NCBI GenBank assembly: GCA_002327865.1
Contig: DCUQ01000029.1
Location: forward strand, 11,119-75,118
Direction: 5' to 3'
Length of the DNA stretch: 64,000 nucleotides
From: Syntrophaceae bacterium UBA2210
GTDB lineage: Bacteria > Desulfobacterota > Syntrophia > Syntrophales > UBA2210
Of the stretch, positions 45,033-54,395 are shown in pieces (the stretch's first letter is position 1; each line of letters opens with the position of its first letter). Below the pieces are notes generated by a model. It searched no databases. It had not been told where the DNA came from and was given only the letters and a program-made list of their open reading frames with translations. The translations under genes and the position numbers were made by a program.

Positions 45033-47177
45033 GTGAATGTAGAAAATTTGCTGGAAAAAATGAGAAGATCCGCGGATCTTCAGGAATATGGAATACCGAT
45101 TATCAGCGAAAGGATAGCCCTCTGCGGAGATGAAGCCGCGGATGCAGCAAAAAAGACAGGTTTCCCGGTGGTACTTAAGGGGTTCGGCCCCACGCTGATG
45201 CATAAAACCGATAGAGGGCTTGTGCACCTTAATCTCACAGACACGGAAGCGGTCAAAAAAGCGGCTTTCCTGATCACTCAGGAAGCCGGGGATGAACTCG
45301 AAGGTTTCCTGATACAACCTCAAGTTCAGGGAAAGAGAGAATTCGTCGCCGGTATGTTCCGGGACGAGCAGTTCGGACCCGTGATTATGTTCGGTATCGG
45401 CGGTATCTTTACCGAAGCGTTTTCGGATGTTACCTTTCGCGTTGCTCCGCTGACCGAAACCGACGCGGCGGAGATGCTTGGGGAAATCAGGGCGAAATCA
45501 CTCCTGGGAGATTTCAGAGGAGAGATGGCGGTCGATCGGGATAAACTGATAAAGACCCTGGTGGGATTGTCTCGTATAGGCATGGAGATTCCGGAAATCT
45601 CGGAGATAGATATCAACCCTCTGGTGATAACATCAGACGGGGATGTAATAGCCGTCGATACACTGATCGTACCCGGGGAAAAACCGGATGAAAAAAAATA
45701 CCGCCCTCCAGTAGCCCCTAACCTTATACATAACTTATTCTATCCGAAATCTATTGCCTTCATAGGCGCTTCAGGGACCATCGGAAAATGGGGGCATATG
45801 CTTACCGTAAACACGATAAGCGGGGGATACAAGGGTGAAGTGTACCTGGTGAACCCGAAAGGAGGAACCATAGCTGGTCGACATGTCTATAAATCGGTTA
45901 CCGAAATCCCGGGTAATGTCGATCTGGGAGTCGTTACAATACCTGCGAAGATGGTGCTGGATCTGATTCCTCAGTTCAAGACGAAATCCATCAAAAACAT
46001 GCTTCTCATTACCTCCGGCTTCGGCGAGACGGGCAATGAAGGGAAAACCATGGAAGAAAAACTCATCATGGAGGCAAAAAAGGCGGGCATACTGATCCTT
46101 GGTCCCAATACCATGGGTATATGCAACCCGTATGGTGAGCTTTCCTGCGTCAGCACTTCCGTGAATCCCATGAAAGGTTCGGCAGCCATCATTTCCCAGT
46201 CTGGAAACCTGGGCGTCCAGCTTCTGGCATTCGCGGAAGAACAGTCAATCGGAATCAGGGGATTCTGCGGGTCCGGGAACGAAGCCATGATTACGGTGGA
46301 AGATTTTATCGAAGGTCTTGAGATTGATTCTCTAACAAAGATAATAATTCTTTACATCGAAAGCGTTAAAAACGGTTACCGGTTTATCGAAGCCGCAAAA
46401 AGAACAGGCAAGAAAAAGCCTATCGTACTGCTTAAGGGAGGACAAAGCGGGGCAGGGAATCGCGCCGCTTCGAGTCATACGGGGGCGATGTCTTCCGATA
46501 CCCGTGTTTTCGATGCCCTATGCAAACAGACAGGTATCGTAAAGGTGGAGCGTTCGATGGAGCTTCTCGATCTTGCCGCCGCGTTTTCTTCCCTGCCCCT
46601 GCCCAAAGGTAACCGTGTTGCTATCGTTACACTCGGCGGCGGATGGGGGGTCATAACCGCCGACATGTGCGCCAAGGAAGGACTCGAAGTACCGGACCTC
46701 CCGGATGAGATGCTGGAGCGTATAGACAAAATACTTCCGTCCTTCTGGAGCAGATCCAATCCGGCAGATATTGTGGGTGAAAGTGATAACGCCATACCGT
46801 TGACAGTCATGGAGGAATTTCTGAAGTGGGATGGCTGCGACGCTATCATAAACCTCGGCATACTGGGAATGAGGATATTTGTGAAACGTCTTCTCGAATC
46901 AGTTCGTAAAGCAGACCCCGGCTATTCCGAAGAGTTCCTGCGTGAAGGCGCGAAATTCCTAGACAATAATGAAGAGAAGTATATTGTCAGTGTGGCAAGC
47001 CTCATGGAAAAGTATAAAAAACCGATACTGGGTGTAAGTCTTCTGGAAGACGAGAAGCATAAAACGGTATACCATGTCGAAAATTGTGCATTCAAAAATG
47101 TATTCTACCCGAATCCGGAAAGAGCGGTAAAAGCCCTCGCCAAGATGTATGAGTACTACCGATTCCTGAACAAATAG
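45033..47177 (+). CDS. ADP-forming acyl-CoA synthetase, fused beta-alpha
   Basis: Reversible acyl-CoA + ADP + Pi = acid + CoA + ATP, an energy-conserving step in anaerobes. The 714 aa run as an ATP-grasp (beta) part first (about 1-225: VVLKGFGPTLMHKTDRGLVH, EIDINPLV) and then a CoA-binding and ligase (alpha) part (from about 235: SIAFIGASGTIGKWG; ISQSGNLGVQLLAFA). A candidate phospho-His is in ASSHTGAMSS. The beta-alpha order is the reverse of the common alpha-beta fusion. GTG 45033 follows AGGGGGT. It heads the 45-51.6 kb gene set. Acetyl, aryl or other acyl specificity is unknown. Confidence 0.92.
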   Translation: MNVENLLEKMRRSADLQEYGIPIISERIALCGDEAADAAKKTGFPVVLKGFGPTLMHKTDRGLVHLNLTDTEAVKKAAFLITQEAGDELEGFLIQPQVQGKREFVAGMFRDEQFGPVIMFGIGGIFTEAFSDVTFRVAPLTETDAAEMLGEIRAKSLLGDFRGEMAVDRDKLIKTLVGLSRIGMEIPEISEIDINPLVITSDGDVIAVDTLIVPGEKPDEKKYRPPVAPNLIHNLFYPKSIAFIGASGTIGKWGHMLTVNTISGGYKGEVYLVNPKGGTIAGRHVYKSVTEIPGNVDLGVVTIPAKMVLDLIPQFKTKSIKNMLLITSGFGETGNEGKTMEEKLIMEAKKAGILILGPNTMGICNPYGELSCVSTSVNPMKGSAAIISQSGNLGVQLLAFAEEQSIGIRGFCGSGNEAMITVEDFIEGLEIDSLTKIIILYIESVKNGYRFIEAAKRTGKKKPIVLLKGGQSGAGNRAASSHTGAMSSDTRVFDALCKQTGIVKVERSMELLDLAAAFSSLPLPKGNRVAIVTLGGGWGVITADMCAKEGLEVPDLPDEMLERIDKILPSFWSRSNPADIVGESDNAIPLTVMEEFLKWDGCDAIINLGILGMRIFVKRLLESVRKADPGYSEEFLREGAKFLDNNEEKYIVSVASLMEKYKKPILGVSLLEDEKHKTVYHVENCAFKNVFYPNPERAVKALAKMYEYYRFLNK

Positions 47178-47255
47178 GAGAAGGAAAAGCCGCAAACCGG
47201 CAGTTTAGGATCAGCAGTAGGCTAATCGCAGTAAAAGAGTATCCCGGGGGAAATT

Positions 47256-48941
47256 ATGATTATAGGAATTGATGTTGGCGGGACACACACCGATGCGGTG
47301 TTGCTTGACAATTTTGAGGTAAAGAAAACGGCAAAAGTTGTGACAGACCAGGAAAACCTGATTAAGTCACTTATGGAAGTTACTGAAAATATTTTCAGCG
47401 ATGAGGATCCCGGCAAATTGGAAAAGATTGTTCTCAGTACGACGATATCAACCAATGCCATTGTCCAGGGAAAAACAGACAGAGTAGGAATGATTCTGGC
47501 CCCCGGGCCCGGTCTTTCATTCGAAATGCTAAGGATTAATGAAGACACTCATTTTATCTCCGGCTATGTGAACCACCGGGGGATCAGGGTCGCCGGAACA
47601 GACAGCAGAGAAGTTTCCGACATCGGAGATATCATAAAGAAAAAGGGGATTAACCACGTAGGGGTTGCCGGAAAGTTTTCCACACGAAATCCCCGGCTCG
47701 AAACGGAAATAGCAGATATCATCCATGACCGGTTCGGCCATATTTCCTTAGGGCATCGCATGTCCGGAAATCTGAACTTCCCAAGGCGCGTGGCAACCAC
47801 CTATCTCAATGCCTCGATATGGGATACATACAATAATTTTGTAAGAAACGTCATGGAATACGTGGGGCATACGAATACAAAAGCACCCATATACATTCTG
47901 AAGGCGGACGGCGGCACCTCCGGTATCAGCCAGTCCGCCGACTATCCCGTAGGCTCGATACTCTCCGGACCCGCTGCCAGTATAATGGGCATTCTGAGCC
48001 TGACAAACGGCAACAGAGATGCCGTAGCACTGGATATAGGCGGAACAACAACGGATATCGCGATCTTCGCAGGAGGTACACCGCTTCTGGAACCCCTTGG
48101 CGTAACAATAGGGGGACACAAGACACTCATCCGGGGACTTTTGACAAGATCGATAGGGATCGGCGGCGACAGCCGGGTCAGGTACGAAGACGGCCACATT
48201 GTCATAGGCCCCGAACGTGACGGACCGGCGGCGGCCTTTGGAGGTCCTTCCCCTACTCCGACAGATGCAATGATAGCGCTCGGCCTTACAGATATAGGGA
48301 ACCGGGAAAAGGCTCTCAAAGCTATGGGAGAAATCGCGGATGTGAAGCACTGTTCCATCGAGGAAACGGCAAAGGAAATATTCGATCTCGCATGCCGGGA
48401 AATAATATCAGCGGTAACCGAAATGCTCAGAGAAATAAACAACAAACCCGTTTATACCATCCACGAAATACTGGAAGGGAAAAAGATACAGCCCGAAGTG
48501 GTATACGTCGTAGGGGGACCGGCCAGGCCGATGGCGCCTTACCTGGATAAAATACTCGGGTTCCCCTCTTTCATTCCCGAACACGCAGAGGTAGCCAACG
48601 CAATAGGCGCCGCCCTCGCGCGGACGACAACCGAACTGACCCTTCTCGCCGATACCGAAAAGGGGGAGTTGACTATCGCGGAAGAAGGCATACAGGCCGC
48701 CACGCCAAGAGGATTCACGCGGGAAGACGCGATAGAAATGTGCACGAACAAGCTGCGTGACAGGGCGCTTCGTATGGGGGCGCTGGAGGACGATCTCGAT
48801 ATAGAGATTATAGAAGACCAGGTATTTAACATGGTACGGGGCATGGGATATTCCACCGGCAAAAACATACGGATTAAGGCTCAGGTAAAACCGGGACTGA
48901 TTGCGGGATTCAGGAAGGAGAGTTTCGATGCCGGAAAATAA
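47256..48941 (+). CDS. HyuA-like hydantoinase/oxoprolinase family protein
   Basis: The 561-aa ASKHA-fold ATPase has phosphate loops IIGIDVGGTHTDAVLLDN at the start and ALDIGGTTTDIAIFAGG near 260, with GSILSGPAASIMG before it. Relatives hydrolyse ATP to open 5-oxoproline, hydantoins or activate acetone. It is shorter than HyuA (about 680 aa), with a different C-terminal 120 residues, and no HyuB partner gene is present, so it is probably a distinct subfamily. Its last 14 nt overlap the deacetylase-like gene. Role in lactam or amide activation is an inference. Confidence 0.85.
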   Translation: MIIGIDVGGTHTDAVLLDNFEVKKTAKVVTDQENLIKSLMEVTENIFSDEDPGKLEKIVLSTTISTNAIVQGKTDRVGMILAPGPGLSFEMLRINEDTHFISGYVNHRGIRVAGTDSREVSDIGDIIKKKGINHVGVAGKFSTRNPRLETEIADIIHDRFGHISLGHRMSGNLNFPRRVATTYLNASIWDTYNNFVRNVMEYVGHTNTKAPIYILKADGGTSGISQSADYPVGSILSGPAASIMGILSLTNGNRDAVALDIGGTTTDIAIFAGGTPLLEPLGVTIGGHKTLIRGLLTRSIGIGGDSRVRYEDGHIVIGPERDGPAAAFGGPSPTPTDAMIALGLTDIGNREKALKAMGEIADVKHCSIEETAKEIFDLACREIISAVTEMLREINNKPVYTIHEILEGKKIQPEVVYVVGGPARPMAPYLDKILGFPSFIPEHAEVANAIGAALARTTTELTLLADTEKGELTIAEEGIQAATPRGFTREDAIEMCTNKLRDRALRMGALEDDLDIEIIEDQVFNMVRGMGYSTGKNIRIKAQVKPGLIAGFRKESFDAGK

Positions 48942-50238
48942 GAGAAAAACGGGACTGATATTCTTCCCCGCCTTTGACTGGGCGATATCCCCGACCCATC
49001 CGGAAAGGGAAGAACGTCTACTTTACACACAGGATCAGGTATTTGAGGAAGGGCTGCTCGATCTGGATAATATTGTAGAATACAAACCGGGACTTGCCAC
49101 CATCGAAGATATAAACCGTATTCATATCTGCGTGCCGGACGTTGAAAGCGTTGTCACGGAATCTCACCTTATCTCCGCGGGGGGAGCCATAACCGCCGCC
49201 GAAAGGGTGATGCGGAAAGATGTCGATAACGCCTTCGCCCTTGTTCGCCCCCCCGGACACCACGCCATGCGGATCGTTCACGGTGCCAGAGGCTTTTGCA
49301 ACATCAATATCGAGGCGGTAATGGTCGAATACATACGGCACAAATACGGCCACAGGAAAATCGCCATCGTCGATACCGACTGTCATCATGGCGACGGTTC
49401 TCAGGATATATTCTGGCATGATCCCAATACTCTCTACATATCGATACACCAGGACGGGAGAACGTTATATCCCGGTTCCGGATTCCCTGACGAATTCGGG
49501 GGACCGAATGCCCTGGGATACACGATAAACATACCGCTTCCTCCCAAAACGTCCGACGAGGGTTTTCTTTTCGTGCTGGACAATCTGATTCTTCCCGTGC
49601 TGGATGAATTCAAGCCGGATTTGATCATCAATTCGGCCGGGCAGGATAATCATTACAGCGATCCGATCACCAACATGTCTTTTTCCGCTCAGGGATATGC
49701 GATCCTGAACGACAGGCTGTCGCCCGACATAGCAGTGCTTGAGGGGGGATATTCGATCGAAAGCGCGCTTCCCTACGTCAACGTGGGAATAATACTTGCC
49801 ATGGCCGGCATGGATTACAGTAATGTAACCGAACCGGACTATAACCCTGCGGCCATAAAACAGACTCCTCAGACAAGCCGTTACATAGAACAACAGGTTT
49901 CGGCTATATATAACCGCTGGAAAAATCGCGGTTCTCAAAAAGCAGCCGAGACAAAAGGCGGGGAGTATATGCGCCGCGACAAGAATATATTTTACGACAC
50001 GGACATGATCAGCGAATATCAGGAAGAGACCGTACGTATATGCGATGAATGCGGAGGGCTGGTAACCATCGATTCTCAGGCAAGCACCGGGAACAGGGTC
50101 TTCGCTGTAATAATTCCCGGACAGAGCTGTCCTGTATGCCGCAGAAAGGGAGAAGAGCTGTTCGAATCGACAGAGGGCAACCGATACGATTTTATCTATT
50201 TTCAGGACAGGGACAGGAATATCTTTCTGAGAAAATGA
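48928..50238 (+). CDS. Histone-deacetylase-superfamily amidohydrolase with zinc-ribbon tail
   Basis: 436 aa. ATG 48928 follows AGGAAGGAGAG and overlaps the HyuA-like gene. The deacetylase fold (1-310) keeps its active-site set: His111-His112 (RPPGHHAM), Asp151 and His153 (DTDCHHGDG), Asp240 (SAGQDNHYSDP) and Tyr275 (LEGGY), so activity is expected. Bacterial members hydrolyse acetylpolyamines or other amides. An added tail (about 345-436) has two Cys-x2-Cys pairs (CDEC at 372, CPVC at 401), which looks like a zinc ribbon and is unusual for the family. Operon context with an acyl-CoA synthetase suggests that the released acid is activated next. Confidence 0.92.
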   Translation: MPENKRKTGLIFFPAFDWAISPTHPEREERLLYTQDQVFEEGLLDLDNIVEYKPGLATIEDINRIHICVPDVESVVTESHLISAGGAITAAERVMRKDVDNAFALVRPPGHHAMRIVHGARGFCNINIEAVMVEYIRHKYGHRKIAIVDTDCHHGDGSQDIFWHDPNTLYISIHQDGRTLYPGSGFPDEFGGPNALGYTINIPLPPKTSDEGFLFVLDNLILPVLDEFKPDLIINSAGQDNHYSDPITNMSFSAQGYAILNDRLSPDIAVLEGGYSIESALPYVNVGIILAMAGMDYSNVTEPDYNPAAIKQTPQTSRYIEQQVSAIYNRWKNRGSQKAAETKGGEYMRRDKNIFYDTDMISEYQEETVRICDECGGLVTIDSQASTGNRVFAVIIPGQSCPVCRRKGEELFESTEGNRYDFIYFQDRDRNIFLRK

Positions 50239-50249
50239 GGAGGTGTATC

Positions 50250-50648
50250 GTGGGAAAGGCGGAAGACAAAACTCGTGAAACGGCGGAGAAGCTCTTCGGG
50301 TCCGGGATAAAAATAGATCCACCCTACCGTATGTGGAAGGAATTCGACAGGGATCTGGCCAACGACTTTTCCAGGTTCATAACGGGTAACCTGTATTCCA
50401 GAACGATGCTCACGCTGCCCGAGAGACAGCTGGCTGCATGCGCCATGCTGGCCGCACTTCGTGCCGGTTACGAACTGCGGCTCCATATCAATGCCGCATT
50501 GAATGTCGGTTGCGCCCCCCGGAAACTGGCGGAGATATTCTTCCAGCTCGCCACGTACGCGGGAATGCCCGCCGTAAACGAAGCGCTCGCCGTCTACCGT
50601 GATGTCCTGAAGGAAAGGGGGCAATGGCCGATTGAACAATCAACATAA
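50250..50648 (+). CDS. Carboxymuconolactone decarboxylase (AhpD-like) family protein
   Basis: 132-aa helical protein, recognised by ELRLHINAALNVGCAPRK and ATYAGMPAVNEALAVYR, typical of the family. It has a single Cys in place of the AhpD Cys-x2-Cys, so a peroxidase-reductase role is unlikely; a decarboxylase/lactonase-like role is open. GTG 50250 is preceded by GAGGAGG; ATG 50235 is an alternative that overlaps the upstream stop. It lies 11 nt after the deacetylase-like gene and overlaps mazG by 17 nt. Confidence 0.82.
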   Translation: MGKAEDKTRETAEKLFGSGIKIDPPYRMWKEFDRDLANDFSRFITGNLYSRTMLTLPERQLAACAMLAALRAGYELRLHINAALNVGCAPRKLAEIFFQLATYAGMPAVNEALAVYRDVLKERGQWPIEQST

Positions 50649-51435
50649 TTACAGTTTCGGAAAAATCTCGGAGATAATTGACAGGTTAAAGGCGCCTGAC
50701 GGATGCCTGTGGGACCGGCAACAGAAAAAAGAAGATGTCGGAAGATACCTGATGGAAGAGGTATGCGAAGTCATCGACGCGATAGATGAAGACTCTCCGG
50801 ATGCCTTGAAAGAAGAGTTGGGGGATGTTCTTTTTCAGATATTATTCCTGGTAAAACTCTCGGAGGAGCGGGGAGAATTTTCCATATCCGATGTTGTGGA
50901 TGGTGTATCGGAAAAGATGATACGCCGCCATCCCCATGTCTTCGGAAATGCAGAAGTAAATAATGTGGAAGACATCCTGTCCAACTGGAAGAAGATAAAA
51001 GGGCGCGAGGGAAAAAATGAACGCGAAGGCGGATCCCTTCTCCGGGGGATACCTCGCTCTTTGCCGCTCCTTATGACTGCACATAAAATAACGGGCAGAG
51101 CCGCTCGAGAGGGCTTCGACTGGAGAGACACGAACGGTGTCATTGAAAAGATCGGAGAAGAAATGGCGGAGCTCAGGGAGGCTGTTTCAGGGGGGAGAAA
51201 AGATTGTATAGAGAGCGAAATAGGCGATATGTTTTTATCCCTTGTAAATCTGTGCCGGTTTACTCAGACAGATCCCGAACATGCCCTCAGATCTTCGTTG
51301 AAAAAGTTTGCCCGGAGATTTTTATTTATCGAGGAAACCTTGAGAAAAGCGGGACAGTCTCCACGCGATGTTTCTCCGGAGACGCTGGATGATTTGTGGA
51401 ATACGGCGAAAAGAATAGAGAAAGGTAATTCATAG
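50632..51435 (+). CDS. mazG: Nucleoside triphosphate pyrophosphohydrolase MazG
   Basis: Hydrolyses NTPs to NMP and PPi, clearing non-canonical or excess nucleotides. The 267 aa hold two MazG helical domains. The N-terminal one has the metal motif EEVCEVIDAI followed by EELGDVLFQI (E-x2-E ... E-x2-D), and the C-terminal one EEMAELREAV with EIGDMFLSLV. The hallmark CLWDRQQ stands near residue 25. The start is TTG 50632, inside the end of the preceding gene. MazG is a housekeeping passenger of the operon as far as can be seen. Confidence 0.93.
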   Translation: MNNQHNYSFGKISEIIDRLKAPDGCLWDRQQKKEDVGRYLMEEVCEVIDAIDEDSPDALKEELGDVLFQILFLVKLSEERGEFSISDVVDGVSEKMIRRHPHVFGNAEVNNVEDILSNWKKIKGREGKNEREGGSLLRGIPRSLPLLMTAHKITGRAAREGFDWRDTNGVIEKIGEEMAELREAVSGGRKDCIESEIGDMFLSLVNLCRFTQTDPEHALRSSLKKFARRFLFIEETLRKAGQSPRDVSPETLDDLWNTAKRIEKGNS

Positions 51436-51438
51436 GCA

Positions 51439-51624
51439 ATGAAATTTTTCCTCTGTGTTATAGGAATGGTTCTGATAATAGAAGGTCTCCCTTATTTCGT
51501 CTTCCCCGAGAAAATCAAGTCTTATCTGATTATGGTGTACGAAACTCCCGGCAGAACACTCAGAATACTGGGGCTGACGGTGGTTATCGTAGGACTGTTC
51601 CTCGTCTACCTGGGAAAAAGCTGA
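51439..51624 (+). CDS. DUF2065 small membrane protein
   Basis: 61 aa with two hydrophobic helices (FLCVIGMVLIIEGLPYF and ILGLTVVIVGLFLVYL) and the family motif RTLRILGL. DUF2065 (YjeT) proteins have no known function. It begins 4 nt after mazG ends and is probably the last gene of the operon. Confidence 0.8.
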   Translation: MKFFLCVIGMVLIIEGLPYFVFPEKIKSYLIMVYETPGRTLRILGLTVVIVGLFLVYLGKS

Positions 51625-51775
51625 TATCCGGGTTACCTGTCAGCCCCGTCCAGGCGGATTTAACCGGCAAAATCCACCCTGCCCCTACGCCGTGAGATGC
51701 CGGAAAAACAATGACACATAACGTATTTATTTATTGACTTTGGGGAATTTTTCTGATTATTTCCCGTAGCTTGCC

Positions 51776-52804
51776 ATGAGAACAGAGGATTTTTACTACA
51801 ATTTACCGGAAGAATTAATCGCGCAGCATCCTTGTGAGTCAAGAGACCATTCGAGGATGATGGTGGTGGACAGGAACCGCGGGTCCTTCGAATGCAGACA
51901 TTTTTATGAACTGCCGGAATTCCTGGAACAAAACGATCTTCTGGTTATAAATAATTCAAAAGTGATCCCGGCAAAACTTTCCGGGAGAAAGTCTACAGGC
52001 GCCACAATCGAGATGCTCCTGCTCGAAAAAACCGACTCGCTCATGACATGGAATGTCCTGCTGAGGCCCGCCAAGCGTGTCAGGGTGGGGACAAAGATAT
52101 CTTTCGACGGCGGTTCATGGGCTGAAATAATAGAGAGGGTTTCCGACAAAAAGTGGATAATTGCATTTCACCCTGGAACCGATTTCGATTCCTTTCTCGA
52201 AAAGCACGGAAGCGCACCACTTCCGCCTTATATAAAGAGAGACAGGGGACAGGCGAAAAGCATTCATGACCTGGCCCGCTATCAAACGGTTTACGCGAAA
52301 AACCCGGGATCGGTCGCAGCACCTACCGCCGGTCTTCATTTTTCCGGAGAAACACTCGATACCCTGCACAGGAGAGGGATCGGGATCGCACAGATAACAC
52401 TGCACGTAGGATACGGAACTTTCCTGCCCATCGAATCGGAGTTCGTTGCGGATCATAAGATGGAAAGTGAAGCATTTGAAATAACCGAAGAAACTGCCGA
52501 GAAGATTAACCGGGCCGGGCGGATTGTAGCCGTCGGTACCACTTCCATCAGGACGCTGGAATCGGTCTCTGACGCCGACGGGAAGGTGTGTCCGGGAAAA
52601 GGCAGCACCGATATTTTCATATATCCGGGCTACCTCTTCAAGGTCGTAGACAGGGTATTGACAAACTTCCATCTTCCGGCATCTTCACTCTTTATGCTTG
52701 TCTGTGCCTTCGCGGGGAAGGATTTGATGCACAGGGCATATGAAAAGGCCATCAGGGAGAAGTTCAGGTTTTACAGCTATGGCGATTGCATGCTGATACT
52801 GTAA
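51776..52804 (+). CDS. queA: S-adenosylmethionine:tRNA ribosyltransferase-isomerase
   Basis: Penultimate part of queuosine synthesis: transfers a ribosyl unit from SAM to preQ1 in tRNA. The 342 aa are usual for the family, with YYNLPEELIAQHP at the start, LLRPAKRVRVGTKI, VAAPTAGLHF and LTNFHLPASSLFMLVCAFAG. tgt follows 49 bp downstream, the standard partner. The promoter is not evident; TTGACTTTGG at about 51734 is a weak candidate. Confidence 0.96.
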   Translation: MRTEDFYYNLPEELIAQHPCESRDHSRMMVVDRNRGSFECRHFYELPEFLEQNDLLVINNSKVIPAKLSGRKSTGATIEMLLLEKTDSLMTWNVLLRPAKRVRVGTKISFDGGSWAEIIERVSDKKWIIAFHPGTDFDSFLEKHGSAPLPPYIKRDRGQAKSIHDLARYQTVYAKNPGSVAAPTAGLHFSGETLDTLHRRGIGIAQITLHVGYGTFLPIESEFVADHKMESEAFEITEETAEKINRAGRIVAVGTTSIRTLESVSDADGKVCPGKGSTDIFIYPGYLFKVVDRVLTNFHLPASSLFMLVCAFAGKDLMHRAYEKAIREKFRFYSYGDCMLIL

Positions 52805-52838
52805 GAACAATGTTGAATTCTTAATGGCGAATTTTTAA

Positions 52839-54023
<1,185 letters not shown>

Positions 54024-54047
54024 AAACTTCAAGGAGGAAGCGATAAA

Positions 54048-54374
54048 ATGACAGGCATAGCATATGCGATGGGCGCAGGCGGGGCAGGTGGCGCGGGTGC
54101 CGGCGGGGGAGACATGAGCTTTATTGTTATTATGGTAGCCATCTTCGCTATCTTTTATTTTCTTCTGATACGGCCTCAGCAGAAACGACAGAAAGAGACA
54201 AAAGCCATGCTGGAGAATCTCGCTCACGGGGACACAGTCATTACTGCGGGGGGAATATACGGAAAAATCGCAGCTATCACCGAGCAGGTTATAACGCTGG
54301 AAGTGGCCGATAATGTAAAGATCAAGATTTCGAGAGGCCATATTGCGGCTGTCACACAGAAAGCTACCTCATAA
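54048..54374 (+). CDS. yajC: Preprotein translocase subunit YajC
   Basis: Single-pass inner-membrane partner of SecDF. 108 aa: a glycine-rich periplasmic N-terminus (AMGAGGAGGAGAGGGD), one helix (IVIMVAIFAIFYFLLI) ending in the diagnostic RPQQKRQKE, then a cytosolic beta domain (GDTVITAGGIYGKI). AAGGAGG lies upstream at good distance. The long Gly/Ala run is an N-terminal elaboration seen in some relatives. Confidence 0.95.
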   Translation: MTGIAYAMGAGGAGGAGAGGGDMSFIVIMVAIFAIFYFLLIRPQQKRQKETKAMLENLAHGDTVITAGGIYGKIAAITEQVITLEVADNVKIKISRGHIAAVTQKATS

Positions 54375-54395
54375 GGAACAGCGAAAGGAAATCAA

